Part shown: in pieces, positions 38,083-49,312 of the stretch
How the letters are laid out: each line of letters opens with the position of its first letter
How positions within the stretch are numbered: the first letter of the stretch is position 1
From: Eudromia elegans
Taxonomy: Eukaryota > Chordata > Aves > Tinamiformes > Tinamidae
Direction: 5' to 3'
Length of the DNA: 64,000 bases
Assembly (NCBI GenBank): GCA_003342815.1
Contig: PTEX01000297.1
Span: 255,419 to 319,418, forward strand
Notes under the pieces: generated by a model
Seen by the model: only the letters and a program-made list of their open reading frames with translations
Told to the model about the DNA's origin: nothing
The model's database searches: none
Translations under genes and position numbers: made by a program

Positions 38083-39525
38083 AACCAAAAGCTGCTAAAG
38101 GATATTTTGCTTAATGTCAGATGGAATGTCACTGAATTTCAGAAAATAACTGTTGATTGTTCTGGATAGACCTTCACCTGGTACATAGTGGTACAGAAAC
38201 TCCATCTGCAGTAGATCTACATTCTCTAACTAAGAAAACTTGGACACTTTACATATGTCTCTTTGAATAATACTCCTTGACAACATTTTTGGAGACTGGA
38301 AAAATGTGCTACCAAGCTTGACTCCAGCTTTGAGAACCCCACCAGCTATACCTCTAAATGTGAAGAGAACATATTCCTCAAAAATCCTTCACTTCCAAGT
38401 GAAAATATCTTTAAAAAGAGTACTCATGAATTTAAGAACTCTGTTTTCCCGCATTTCATCCAGAAACCAATCACAGCAAAGTAGGGCTAAAGACACACAG
38501 AGTTAAAACCTAAATCCACAGGGACAACACAACAAAGTCTTTGCACACACTGGAATTGGGGTTCCACTCATGCAAATACAGACCATTACACTTTAGAGAT
38601 CTACTTTCGAGCTAGTCATCCTTTATTCTCTTCAGAGTCAATGAAAAGAAATAGGTCCCTTTAAAGCACATGTAGTTTTCATGTGTATTTTTGGCTGACA
38701 TAAATCATACTCTGGTAAGTGCCTATATCTCTCAGTTCCTATAAGAAAAATCATTATAACTAGCTCCCATCCTGGAAGCTCTTCCATTCCATCCACTGGT
38801 CATAGAAGGAAGATTTCAGAAAAGTTAGAGAATATGGAAAATACATTTTTAACTGGAGCTGACAGAATCTTTCTCTAAAAGCAGGAAACACTTTCAAGCT
38901 GATAGAGTTTGCACTTAGTAGGTCTCCCTTTTTTTTTTTTTATAACTAACTGCAATATTACTCAAAATATGTTGTGCATTACATTACATAAATAAGCACA
39001 GAGAACTCATAATTTGGATTCTTAAGGCTTTTACTAGCTAGAATTATTTATTTAGAGCTATTTAGAGATATCTTAGTTTATATCTTCTTAATATAGCTTC
39101 CCAATATAATTTCTGAAGCATTTGGAAACTGTTAATATGATACAGAATATCTAATAAACGAAGCTCTAAAAATTTCTTTAAACAGCAAGCCTTACCATAT
39201 CTTAGGTGTTTTCAGTTCAGTTGTTTAGCCTCAATCATTTAAATATCCTGATATATCCTGAAAGTTGCAAAACCAATGTCATCTGATCAGAAATAAACAC
39301 CAATAAAAATCTTGCTTTTGTGTATATATATATATGTATGTATATAAATACAAATACTTATGAAACAGAAATCAGCTTTCTGAACATTTTTTGGAGATTT
39401 TTTTAGCGTGGAGAACCAAAAACAAATTTTCCCTATGATCAGTTTCACCTATGATAAATTACTTGAAATTAATTACACTGATTACTGAACTTGAACTGGA
39501 GTTGGAAGAGATTTGCTGCTGCCAG
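38083..39525. other. Unique non-coding sequence
   Basis: AT-rich with a T-run at about 38929-38941 and a TA/TATG repeat at about 39321-39350. No gene recognised. Confidence 0.6.
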
Positions 39526-39703
39526 AAGACCTTTGCGCTCTTTCTAGTCATAAAGACTCTACCTGGCATCTTTTCTTCACCTTCATCCAACAGCAACAAT
39601 GGTGGCAGCGCCAGCCACAGGCTCATGAGTTGCTGGATCAAGCCCAAGCACTGATGAAGCAAGTGAGACAGAGTTTGTGCAAAGGATTAGAGTGCAACTG
39701 GAG
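39526..39703 (+). other. Candidate exon A (unrecognised, weak)
   Basis: An open frame runs through this stretch (ATG at 39513, stop at 39705-39707). It is bounded by a possible acceptor ('gctgctgccag|aag') and a good donor ('ctggag|gtgaga', GT at 39704). The frame reads 'FIQQQQWWQRQPQAHELLDQ' followed by 'AQALMKQVRQSL', which is glutamine-rich and helix-like. CpG and GC are somewhat higher than in the flanks. Two other frames, one on each strand, are also open here, which weakens the case. I do not recognise a family. It could be a real internal exon, a non-coding RNA exon, a pseudogene remnant or chance. Confidence 0.2.
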
Positions 39704-40065
39704 GTGAGATCAAAAGAGAGACCCACAAAAACTGCAGTCTACGTGTTTGTGAAAGTTAAACCACTAAATAACTCATCAATTTTATAATATACATTTATAT
39801 AAATATATACATCTATATGTGTGCGTGTCTATGTATATATGTTTATATACACTTTTCATTCCTGATAAGCAGGTAAAATAAACAAACATGTCCTCTGTCA
39901 GTAGCTGGAAACTTCAGCATTTGCTTCCACAGAAGCTACCTATGCCTTGACATTTACTCCATGTACCCAAACATGAATGACATGCCCCGCAGAAAAAAAA
40001 GAGAAAAAAGGCAGAATTGGAAAATATTGCATGTGCAGCTCTTTATTGTTTACAATTGACTTCAG

Positions 40066-40193
40066 CACAGAGCAAACTTTGAGTGAGATCTGCAATAGCC
40101 TTTCTTCCTTTGATTCAGAGCAGTCTTCAGAAGAGCAGAGCCTGGCTCCTGTGGCGTTCAGACGTCCCATCTTCCTAAGATCTAGCCACAGAG
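40066..40193 (+). other. Candidate exon B (unrecognised, weak)
   Basis: Bounded by a possible acceptor ('acaattgacttcag|cac') and a possible donor ('cacagag|gtgaaa', GT at 40194), and open in the frame 'TEQTLSEICNSLSSFDSEQS' then 'SEEQSLAPVAFRRPIF', a serine/glutamate-rich composition typical of disordered protein. Candidate exon A ends with two bases of a codon and this one starts with the third, so the phases fit (a one-in-three chance). The polypyrimidine tract before the acceptor is weak. No family recognised. The same frame stays open without splicing over 39977-40312, so it may be only a chance frame. Confidence 0.2.
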
Positions 40194-42652
40194 GTGAAAT
40201 AGCTTGTGGATCTCAAAACACATCGACAGAATCAAAAGACAAACACCAGAGTTCTGCCAAGTACCCTAAACCTCTGAAAACATTTGTAGCCTACTATCCA
40301 AAACTGCTTTAAATGTACCTAACCACTGAAAATTACTGTCCTGATTAATTATTAGAAATATCAATGGGGTTTTTTTTGTACTTACAATGGCACAATTTTT
40401 TCACAGAAATCTACTAGCTGATCACTTCAGAAATAGTAACCAGAATTACATTTTAATTATGTTTTCCACAGCTGCTACATTTGTTGACTAGTAAAAGGCT
40501 TAACAAAATCAAGCAGAATTTTTAAAGTAATTTCAATGAGTTTTCAGTCAGATTCTGCTGAATACCACTAATATAATCACATAACAATAAAATTTACCTC
40601 TGCACTGCAGTGCATGCGATATAGAAAGAGAATTCTATGACCTCATGCTATATACAATATCATGTAAATATATCATGACTGGTTCTTTCCAGCAAGCTGA
40701 TTAATTTTATCTAACCAAAGTTGACAACTTAACTTGAGATGTCTCAGTGCAAAATTTCATCCGGGTTCCCTGAAAAGGGCAATTTCAAATTAAAATACAA
40801 ATGGTTAGATCTGGATGTAATTTCCAATGAGTGTAGGCAAAGTCAGTGGTGATATTTAGGAATATTTTGGGTTATTTACTCTTCACTGCAGCTCAGATCC
40901 TCTCTCCTTTCCACATCTCATTTTGAAAAAAAGCAGCTGATTTAAAATGTCGAGTCAGAAATGTCTTTTCTATTCCCTTTACCTTCTCTGATTTTAATTA
41001 AAATAAGAGATGAACTGAGTTCTGCACAAGATATATGAGGCCCTTTTTCTGGGCCATTAGTCAGACTGGTTGAAGTGCCAAATTTTCAGAGCCATCTCCC
41101 TCTTCTTGTATCATAAAGAGGCAGACACTGAGGTAATACCGTGTTTAAAGCTTTCAACTTTTTTGTCTGCCAGTTTAACTGTTTCAATCACAGAGGAGAG
41201 ATAAAAATTATTCTTTGATTTCAATATTCCTCAAGAAAAAAACATAAAGATTTAAATGTAAGATCCGTGATATTTGAGACCTTAAAGTAATTATTAGCAA
41301 CAGTTGCCAGAGATCACTGTAGACATAGAAAAGTTTCATATACAGAAAACTGTAACAGTATTAAGAATACTTAAGAAGATTTAAAGCATCACTCGCTAAT
41401 AAATACATTGGACTTTATACAAATTCCTTTTTTTTTTTTTTATCATAAATATTTGAATGAAATATCTCAGCAGAAGATTTGCCAATCTATATTTCAGCAC
41501 ATACATTCATCCTTGTCTTTACTGAACAGATACGTGTCTCCTGTGGTCAAATACTTGTGAGACACAAACTGTGTTATCTGCAGAGAGTTTCATCCTGCTA
41601 ACCAAAGATACCAGTAAAACAAGTGTCTCTGACTGGACTAGTTACCAGATGCTCCTTTAATATCTTCCTTTTAAAAAAGGTGGAAAGTAGATTCTTCTAG
41701 GGTGTAATCTGGTCAGTTTTTTCAGACATACGCTTTAGGATGAGATGAAATATATCATGTGTGTGCTATATTTCTCAAATTATTATTATTTTCTCAATTT
41801 ATTAAAATACTTAGAGACATTGGGATTTGGTTAGCTGAAATGTCCAGAATTTGAGAAGAAAAAAGCATCTCTACTGTCTTCTCAAAAACACTATGTATTT
41901 TGCATCCAGAATCACACGCAGAAATAAATGCATGGGTGCACAAGCGATCTTCAATCACATGGTACCCACAAGCAGAAACTATATAATTTTAACTTCTTTT
42001 AACCTCTGTGTTCGCAGCCTTCCTGCTCTAGCACTGATGAGATATCTCACAGCAATATCACTTCCTTCCATTGAATCTCAGAAACAAAAACAAAAGAGTG
42101 AAGTGTGAAGCCTATGGATGACAACTGCAACAATTCCAAGTATATTTTTGGCCACTTATCCTCATAGCGGTTGCAAATGCACAGCTGAGTGGAAACAAAA
42201 GATTGCAAATGTTGCCCTCTTTTGCATATTTTCACATACATTTCTACCATAATAAAACCATGCTAAGATTTTCCTAATCACCAGGATCTTTTGAGCATTT
42301 TCAGGGAGCAAATGAAAAGCAAAGCAAAACCAGGTGAACATCTGCTTGTGAACGTCAGCAGGAGTTACTGCAAATCTTTGCACATCTGGAGTTTATTCAT
42401 TTGGGTAAATCGTCTCAACTGGGACTACACCATTTTAATAAGAATTTGATTTCCTGTAAAGCATTAACACTTTGTTGACTGATATCAGACTCCTCAAAGT
42501 AATATTGATAATATTTTCAGGGGATTGTTTTAAAATCTTGTAGCTCCACTGACTTCAAAGGAATCACTTCATATCTACATATCAGTAAAAGAGGATGATC
42601 ATGCTCTGTGTTATCAGCATCACTTATGTACTATATATAGTTGGACATCATG
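40194..42652. other. Unique non-coding sequence
   Basis: AT-rich with a T-run at 41427-41441. No gene or transposon recognised. Confidence 0.65.
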
Positions 42653-42719
42653 TGCTAGGACTCAATTATCCTGAAGATCTTTTCCAACCATAATGATTCT
42701 GTGATTCTGATGATTCTAT
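42653..42719 (+). mobile_element. CR1 LINE 3'-terminal fragment
   Basis: About 65 bases match the end of a CR1 3' UTR: 'ctaggactcaattatcctga', 'agatcttttccaaccataat', then 'gattctgtgattctgatgat'. No ORF2 sequence is attached on the left, so this is an extreme 5' truncation or the surviving end of a decayed copy. Confidence 0.8.
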
Positions 42720-43502
42720 ATCGGAACCAAAGAGAAAAGTAGTAGAAGAATATGTTCCACAACAAAAAAAGAAATACATCTCTCTTCCCACAACACCACT
42801 CAGAACAGTTGGAAAAATATCAATAAATCCAAAGCAGCTGCTAAAGAAAAACCATGGAGCGTCATCTGGTTTGCTTAATTCGCATTACTCAAACTGTCTT
42901 AGAGGGCGAAAGCGGCAATTTCTTTCTCAGTGATGCTCACTATTTCAATATGCAATGTGAATACTGATGAAAATATTTACACAGTGCATCTTTGAGATGT
43001 GACACAAGAAAATTCGAGATCATAAGTGTCTGCTTACATTCTTTGCCTGAATCTTGACTGGTTTTTTTTGTATATTCATCACTGTTTAGCACTATATAAG
43101 TTCTTGGCAGTATATTCCCTGACTTCAGCAGCACTTCTGTAAATCATAACCCAACGTTTCAGTCAGGAATCCCACCCAAACCAGCTTATCCACACTGTGA
43201 ATGCTACACATTGGCTTTAGCTCTAGATCCTTCAGCAGTCGTGTCCTGTATCTTTCTTCTTCCACAGGGAGGAATCACTCCGATAGAGAAGGCATGGGAT
43301 TATGTACACAGGACTGACAATTTCCCTGTTTCTCTAAATCATGAATTTCACAGTGTATTGCCTACTTTTTGGGAGGACCATGCCCAGAAGAGGCATAATT
43401 AAAAAAAAAAAAAAAAAAAAAAAAAAGCTGATGGATTGCATCAGATATCCAGACATCTTCTGAGCATAATAAACAGATTTTTATCTGTTCCACAGATCAA
43501 AC

Positions 43503-43533
<31 letters not shown>

Positions 43534-45528
43534 CCCACACATAAGAGAGGTGGAGAAATTCCAACTCAAATCACATTTGAGATAATAGCTAACTGAATAT
43601 AGCTAACTGAATAACTGAAAATAGATTTAGATTTCTCAGCTTACAGTGAGAAATCTCATGTAACCTTGTATCATGACTATGTTACTATGCATCAATAAAC
43701 AGAAAATCCCTCTTCTGAAGTTAACAGAATAATGTATTTTGATCTGCATTTATCTCACATGGAAAATGTCAGCAGGTCCCCAGAAGATACTCTCCGAAGT
43801 AATACATTTATTAATGCTAAACACTTTCAGTATAGGGGGGTTTTTTTCTAATTTTATTTTATTTTATTGCAATATTAGAGATCTTGTACTTAAAAACAAT
43901 TTGAAAGATATCAGGTCAAGATGTCTCTGGTGGAGCCCATTGTTTTACACACTATCATCTGTTTCATCATCTATCAAAGTAGAAAGATAAGCTATTAATC
44001 TCTATTTTTCAATTAGCACAGATGATCAAAACCATTTAAGATATCTGTCTTTAAAAAAGTCCTCCATTTTATTGATATATAGAAGAGATAACTTACTGGT
44101 CTTAAAACTCTTTTTTATAAATTACTAAAATCCTACAGTAAAATCATTGTGGAAAATATGAAGCATTGTGAAATGCTAATTTATTTAATATTATTTAAAT
44201 TTCAACTAAAACTCAGCTAATACATTAGCATTTTTCCCCATCATGCTACCCATTAATTGAATATTGCTCAACGATCAGTGTTAATGTTTTATTAAACAGG
44301 AGTGATCATTATTAGAGATTATGAGATCATTATTCACGTTTTAACATCAAAGCACTAACATCTCAAAACAGTGCAAGAGGACAGACAGTGGAAGTAAGGA
44401 TGTTTGTCTTTCTTTGAAAACTGCTTTGAGATCCTCAGACAAATAAGAGCTCTGTGTTAATTGTTGCTGTTGTTTTTCCTGTTTGCCTATTCCCAGCCTG
44501 CTGGCCAGTTCTGTAGACTGCATGAGATTATTTTACAGTCATAAGGAAGAATAGAGATATTTATCCATTTCTCTTTTTTTCAACCTTTAAGCATTAGTTC
44601 TCCTCTGTAAGTATATTATAATAATTCAGATACTTGGCTCAGATAAAATCCACAAAATATATGGTGAACTGCTCAGAAAATTTCACAATAATTTTTGCTT
44701 GAGTATTAAAATAGCCCTAACTGCCTCTATATTTGACCTCATATCTAAAGTCAGCCTTTCTTAAACTCTCTAAAGTAAAAGGGGCGATGAGACCCACAAA
44801 GATTTCTGTTGTGCCAGGTACCACAGCACCTAAACCAAGACCCTGTGAAGCACACTCAGATAATGCAGCAACACAAGCACTTTCTCTTTATTAATATCAT
44901 TTGCTCCACATCATCTGCCCAAAAATGTAGAAAACAACAATTCTGGCCAACTACAGTTCTGGTATTTGTGCTTAGCATCAGACCCAGGACTCCAGCTCTC
45001 CTCTTAGGTTGCCATCTACCTGGGGCATCCCTGTTATCTCCAGTGTATGAGTGAGTGGTAAAGCTGAAAGTAAAAGATAAGAAATAATGAGTGAAGCACG
45101 GCTGACAGTCAGTTTGTGCACACATCCCTTGTAGATGCTGTGTGGAAGAGACAGTTCAGCTCAGCCTGTTCTGTAAACCCACGAACTATGAGAAAAGCTA
45201 TGAAGTTTCCAGGAACAGTCAGGTGCAGGGAAAGTAGAAGGCTCAGAAATTGTCTAGGCAAAAAGCTTGTCTTACATTACAGCCAACATTTGCACAAACT
45301 TAAATAAAATTATTGCAGCAACTAAACATTTCTCAAGAGTTCTGCCATTTCTGATGATTATCTCTTTCTTTAGAGAATGAGTTTTTACTGCTAAAAATAT
45401 TTGTAGCCGCTTTGAATGGATTGAATTCTCTCCTCCACTGCATTGCTTTTATACCAGTGTTTCAATCACTACATTGTTCATCATCTTTCTTCTACAGATT
45501 TCAATTATTTTTTTCAAGATCTCTCTTT
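42720..45528. other. Unique non-coding sequence
   Basis: No gene recognised. It contains an A/C-rich patch at 43499-43535, a small direct repeat of 'atagctaactgaat' at about 43585-43613, and TAAT-dense sequence at 44175-44345. Confidence 0.65.
43401..43426. repeat. Poly-A run
   Basis: Twenty-six uninterrupted A. I looked upstream for a processed pseudogene or SINE body and downstream for a matching target-site duplication and found neither. Confidence 0.95.
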
Positions 45529-45808
45529 GCTCAGGAGAGTATGAGAAAGAAGTATAAACATGCAATTATAATGCTGGATGAATGAGACTTGTTTCATTAT
45601 TTTGGCCCAAATGACCCTTCATTGCAATTGTTCCAGGGAATGAACTGCTTCTTAACGTTTGTTAAATGCTCAAGAGATTAAAAGAAAGGAGTATAAATAC
45701 GCAATTACAATGCTGGATGAATAAGACCTGTTTCAATATTTTTTGGCCCAAATGACCCTTCATTGTGATTGTTCCAGGGAGTGAACTGCTTCTTAATGTT
45801 TGTTAAAT
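45529..45808. repeat. Two-copy tandem duplication, unit about 139 bp
   Basis: Unit 1 is 45529-45667 and unit 2 is 45668-45808, head to tail with no spacer. Both begin 'gctca(g/a)gaga' and end 'gtttgttaaat'. Shared stretches include 'aatgctggatgaat', 'ggcccaaatgacccttcatt' and 'tgaactgcttcttaa'. By hand I count roughly 15 substitutions and one 2-base length change, about 11% divergence, so the duplication is not recent. The unit does not resemble CR1 or any repeat I know. Confidence 0.95.
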
Positions 45809-46572
45809 GACACTGATAGGAGATCATACCTGTAACTATATATAACAGGGTGTGAAAATGATTTAATGTTTCAAAACTATCTGCAACTCATACCGCAGAT
45901 GACTTTCTCAAATTGATTTTTCACAAAGTAATTCAAAGTTATGTGCTAAAACTGTATTGTGCCACTCACCCTGCAGTCTGCCGTTGTTCACTAGTTCTGC
46001 TAAGTATTTGGAAACAAAGAATATGCACAGCAAATCTCATCAGCTTCCTGATTTTATGTGCAACAGGAAGATGGTTTTTGTTCTTAAAAAAGAAAGGACA
46101 AGGAAAGAAGCAAAAATTCACTAAGTAACAAAAAAAGACAAAGCTGGTGGAAGGCATTAGTTAACTTTGAAGATAAAAACAACAAAGATTTAGATGTCAG
46201 ATGAGTTACTATCACAGATGGTTCAGATTCATAATAGATATCTAAGACATGGTTAAATGCAATATCATAAGGCACATTTCTACTCGCTTGTCTATTTGGG
46301 CAGAACAGGAACAAGCTTGCTGAAGTCTCTTCGTGTTAACATAACTGAAATCAGAATTTGGGTTCGCATCTCTGTGTCTGACAACATATAATTCCTCCCA
46401 TGTATCTTTCCCTCAAGACAGCAGAATCCTCCATCTTACATCAGATTCTTTTGGACTCTTCCATAATTATGCTTACAAACAGACATTCAACAAAAAATCA
46501 TTGTTTTTCCTTTTAAAAACATTAATAAATCTGTGAAGTGATATATAAATCTGTGAAGGTAATATGTCCTTT
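45809..46572. other. Unique non-coding sequence
   Basis: No gene recognised. A short direct repeat of 'ataaatctgtgaag' occurs twice within 46525-46560. Confidence 0.65.
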
Positions 46573-47178
46573 TGGCCAAAAAGGTTGATGATACCCTAGA
46601 TTACATTAGGAAGAGTATTGCCAGTGGTTTGAGGGAGGTGATTCTGAACCTCTGTTTAGATCTGGTGAGGTCACATCTGGAGTACTGTGTCCAGTTCTGA
46701 GCTTCCCACTACAAGAGAGACATGGAGCTACAGCAGCGAGTCCCATGAAGGGCTAATAGTCTGATTAAGGAGCTGGAGTATCTCTCATGAGAGGAAAGTC
46801 TGAGAGCCTAGAGAGGACTGAAAGCAGATCTTGTCGATGTGTAAAGATATGTTAAGGCACATAGGAAGGTGAGGAAGGTGGAGTCAGACTCTTCACAGTG
46901 GTGCTCAGCCACAGGATGAGAGGCCATAGGCACAAACTGAAACACAGAAAGTTCTGTCTGAACATGAGAAAAAACTTCTTGAATGTGAGGGTGAGAGGGT
47001 ACTGGCACAGATTTCTCAAAGAGTTTATGGAACCTCCATCCTTGGTGACATTCAAAAGCCATATGGTCATGGTCCTGGGCAATGCACTCTAGGCAACCTT
47101 TCTGTAGAAGGGAATTGGATTGGATAATCTCCAGAGGCCCCTTCCAACTTCAAACATTCTGTACTTCATTGTGATTCC
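46573..47178 (+). mobile_element. CR1 LINE, 5'-truncated, longest sense copy
   Basis: About 600 bases in sense orientation that reach further into ORF2 than the other sense copies. The left part has 'gggaggtgattctgaacctc' and 'ctggagtactgtgtccagtt', the middle 'gagctggagtatctctcatg', and the right 'ggcacaaactgaaacacaga' and 'ggccccttccaacttcaaac' with a decayed ATTCTGTG end. The ORF2 tail reads 'HRHKLKHRKFCLNMRKNFLN' followed by 'WHRF', unlike the '[18 protein letters not shown]' type at 23061, so it belongs to another CR1 subfamily. The frame is disrupted several times between the left border and the end, and divergence looks higher than at 23061. Confidence 0.94.
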
Positions 47179-48249
47179 TTCCTTTTAGAATCAGGAGTGA
47201 GTTTCTTCATTCCATTGAAGAATATGGGATATTTGACTATTCAGTCTTCAAAGTAGCTCAGAAGTGCCTTGGGGTATATTCCTTTAGGACAAACCATTGT
47301 AAACAAAATCAGCTGGAAAGACTGACTTCCACCCACAGTTAGCAACTATAATAATGAAATGCCAGTTTAGAGATATATAGAGTCTATAATCCTTCATGAA
47401 GAAAAACTTGCATTTCAAACTGTTTTCACGGATCTGGCTGCCTGTATGACAGTGTTATGTGAAGATATAAAAGGTTTATTATAACAAATTTGAAATGGCC
47501 AAGTGAATTATTCTGGCCAGCACAAATTTCTTCCAATAAAAAGCTTTATACCTCCACCTTGCATTTTATAGAAAGGCTATTTCAGAAAAAAAAATATATC
47601 GAGTCTTTAAAAAATGTATTGGCATAATAATTTGTATTTCTATACTTGTAAAATCTAGGCTGCCTTTATATTATAAACCTAACTATATTGTCAATAAGAA
47701 AGAAAGAAAAAAATAAATAAAAAAGAGCAGTGCTATTCTGTGCTATCTTGCTAGTGTAAATAAAGGAGCAATGTTTCTCATAACAGCAGTGCTATATTTG
47801 TGAATATAGCATCAGAGAAGCATCTTTTTGTGTGTGTGTGTGTGAATCACAGTCACTCCTATTTTAAGGTTCAATATTTCATGTTACATTTCCAAATAGA
47901 TGCAGCATAACTCTTGATATATCTGAAAAGCTGAAATTCCCAGCTCTCCAATGCGACAGAAAGGCTCTTTCTAACCCTGATGATTCTCAGGGGATTGAAC
48001 CTTAAAAATATCAGTAGAATAGTGCTGAGTACAGCATTAATAGAACTTTAACAAAATTATTGCTAAGCTCTATCTTTACTTGACCCTCCACTGAGAAAAG
48101 AACAAATTAGTGCAAGAGATGAGTAAAAAAGAGTAAGATAAAAAAAAAAAAAATGTTTAATAATAAGTGAAGAGACACATGAAAATCTGAATTATATCAG
48201 ATATAGATGAATGATCATTTTAAACAGTGTAGATACAGACAAAGTGTAG

Positions 48250-48273
48250 ACAGATGAGTCTACACTCATCTGT
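48250..48273. repeat. Perfect 10-bp inverted repeat, 4-base loop
   Basis: 'acagatgagt' and its exact reverse complement 'actcatctgt' are separated by 'ctac'. It is a short perfect hairpin with no terminator-like T-run and no known role. Confidence 0.9.
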
Positions 48274-48776
48274 AGTGATATCTTTGTTCATTGCTTTTCA
48301 GTGTAATATGCAGAGTGCTACATTATGGAGAGATGATTGTGCATTACAGCCCATGAGTGAGCCGCACAGAAGGAACAGAGTGGGAAATAATTACAATTTA
48401 TTTCAAGTTCCTTAGACATGGTATCTGTCTATGCCATGCACTTTTGCACTTATTCATAAATTTCTATCCAAACTGAATTTTGTGAAGATTTTCACTCCCC
48501 TCAACTTAATTCAACACAATTTTCTTTTTATTTTCCCTTTTTTGCTAAGATAATGGAAAAAAAATCAAAGTAAAACAAAAAAATACAGGTTTTATCTCCA
48601 ACGGCATGGCTGTACACTTTAGTATAGGCCCTTATACAGTCTCCACAATAATTATACATGACAAAAGCTCAGGCCCATTATCCTAGTGCTGAGTACACAA
48701 TAAAATGCCTAGTGGAGGCACTCTGGTCTGCATAGATATCATCTAAGACATCAATTTTAGAAGTCATGTCAAAAAG

Positions 48777-48817
48777 GAGAGAGAGAGAGAAAAAGAGAGA
48801 AAGAGAGAGAGAGAAAG
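48777..48817. repeat. (GA)n purine tract
   Basis: About 40 bases of GA dinucleotides with A-rich interruptions, purely purine on the plus strand. Confidence 0.93.
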
Positions 48818-48930
48818 CAGATAACTTTATTTAAATATCTGAGATCTTACCTGTTGTAATAGAGGTTTCTGTATTTGATGTTAGGCTGCCTCTTTAGGAT
48901 TTTTCTAAATGCATGAGTAATTTTATGTAT

Positions 48931-49274
48931 CACAGAATCACAGAATGGTTGAGGTTGGAAGGGATCATCTAGTCCAATCCCACTGCTCAAGCAGGGAAAC
49001 TAGAATATGGGGCAAAGGGTTTGGAAGGCGGGTTTTGAAGATCTTCAGAGAAGGAGACTCCACAATCTCTCTGGGCGGCTTGTTCCAGGGCTCTGGCACG
49101 CTCATAGCAAAGAAGTTCTTCCTCACATAGACATTGAACTTCCTGTGTTTCAACTTGTACACATTACCCCTTGTCCTGTCACTGGGCACCACCAAGAAGC
49201 ATTTGGCTCCATTCTCCCTACATTCGCCGCTCAGATACTTATATATATTGATCAGATCCACTCTCAGTCTTCTT
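48931..49274 (-). mobile_element. CR1 LINE, antisense, complete 3' end
   Basis: The plus strand starts with the inverted terminal repeats 'cacagaatcacagaatggtt', then 'gaggttggaagggatcatct' and 'agtccaatcccactgctcaa'. It continues through the ORF2 tail, which on the minus strand reads 'SDRTRGNVYKLKHRKFNVYV' then 'RKNFFAMSVPEPWNKPPRE'. The frame is open over about 98 codons but carries family-atypical substitutions. The subfamily matches the copies at 23061 and 27761. It ends abruptly inside ORF2 at about 49274, where a 21-base tandem duplication begins. Confidence 0.95.
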
Positions 49275-49312
49275 AGATAAGATGACCTAAATCTTAGATA
49301 AGTTGACCTAAA
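49271..49312. repeat. 21-bp tandem duplication at a CR1 border
   Basis: Two adjacent 21-base units 'tcttagataaga(t)tgacct'-like differ at one position ('gatgacc' versus 'gttgacc'). The first unit begins within the last bases of CR1 homology, so the duplication straddles the 5' truncation junction. Confidence 0.9.

Larger units (their letters stand above)
47179..48930. other. Unique non-coding sequence
   Basis: AT-rich with short A-runs (47587, 48140) and a (TG)n patch at about 47830-47844. No gene recognised. Confidence 0.65.

Noticed and set aside
37575-38169. Long open frames (up to 185 codons) on both strands with lysine/glutamate/arginine or serine/phenylalanine/leucine repeats
   Set aside because: They are translations of the (CTTT)n microsatellite. 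A tetranucleotide without a stop word keeps several frames open.
43211-43426. Possible processed pseudogene: a 63-codon frame ending just before a 26-base poly-A
   Set aside because: No recognisable protein, no poly-A signal at the right distance and no target-site duplication found. A slipped A homopolymer is the simpler reading.
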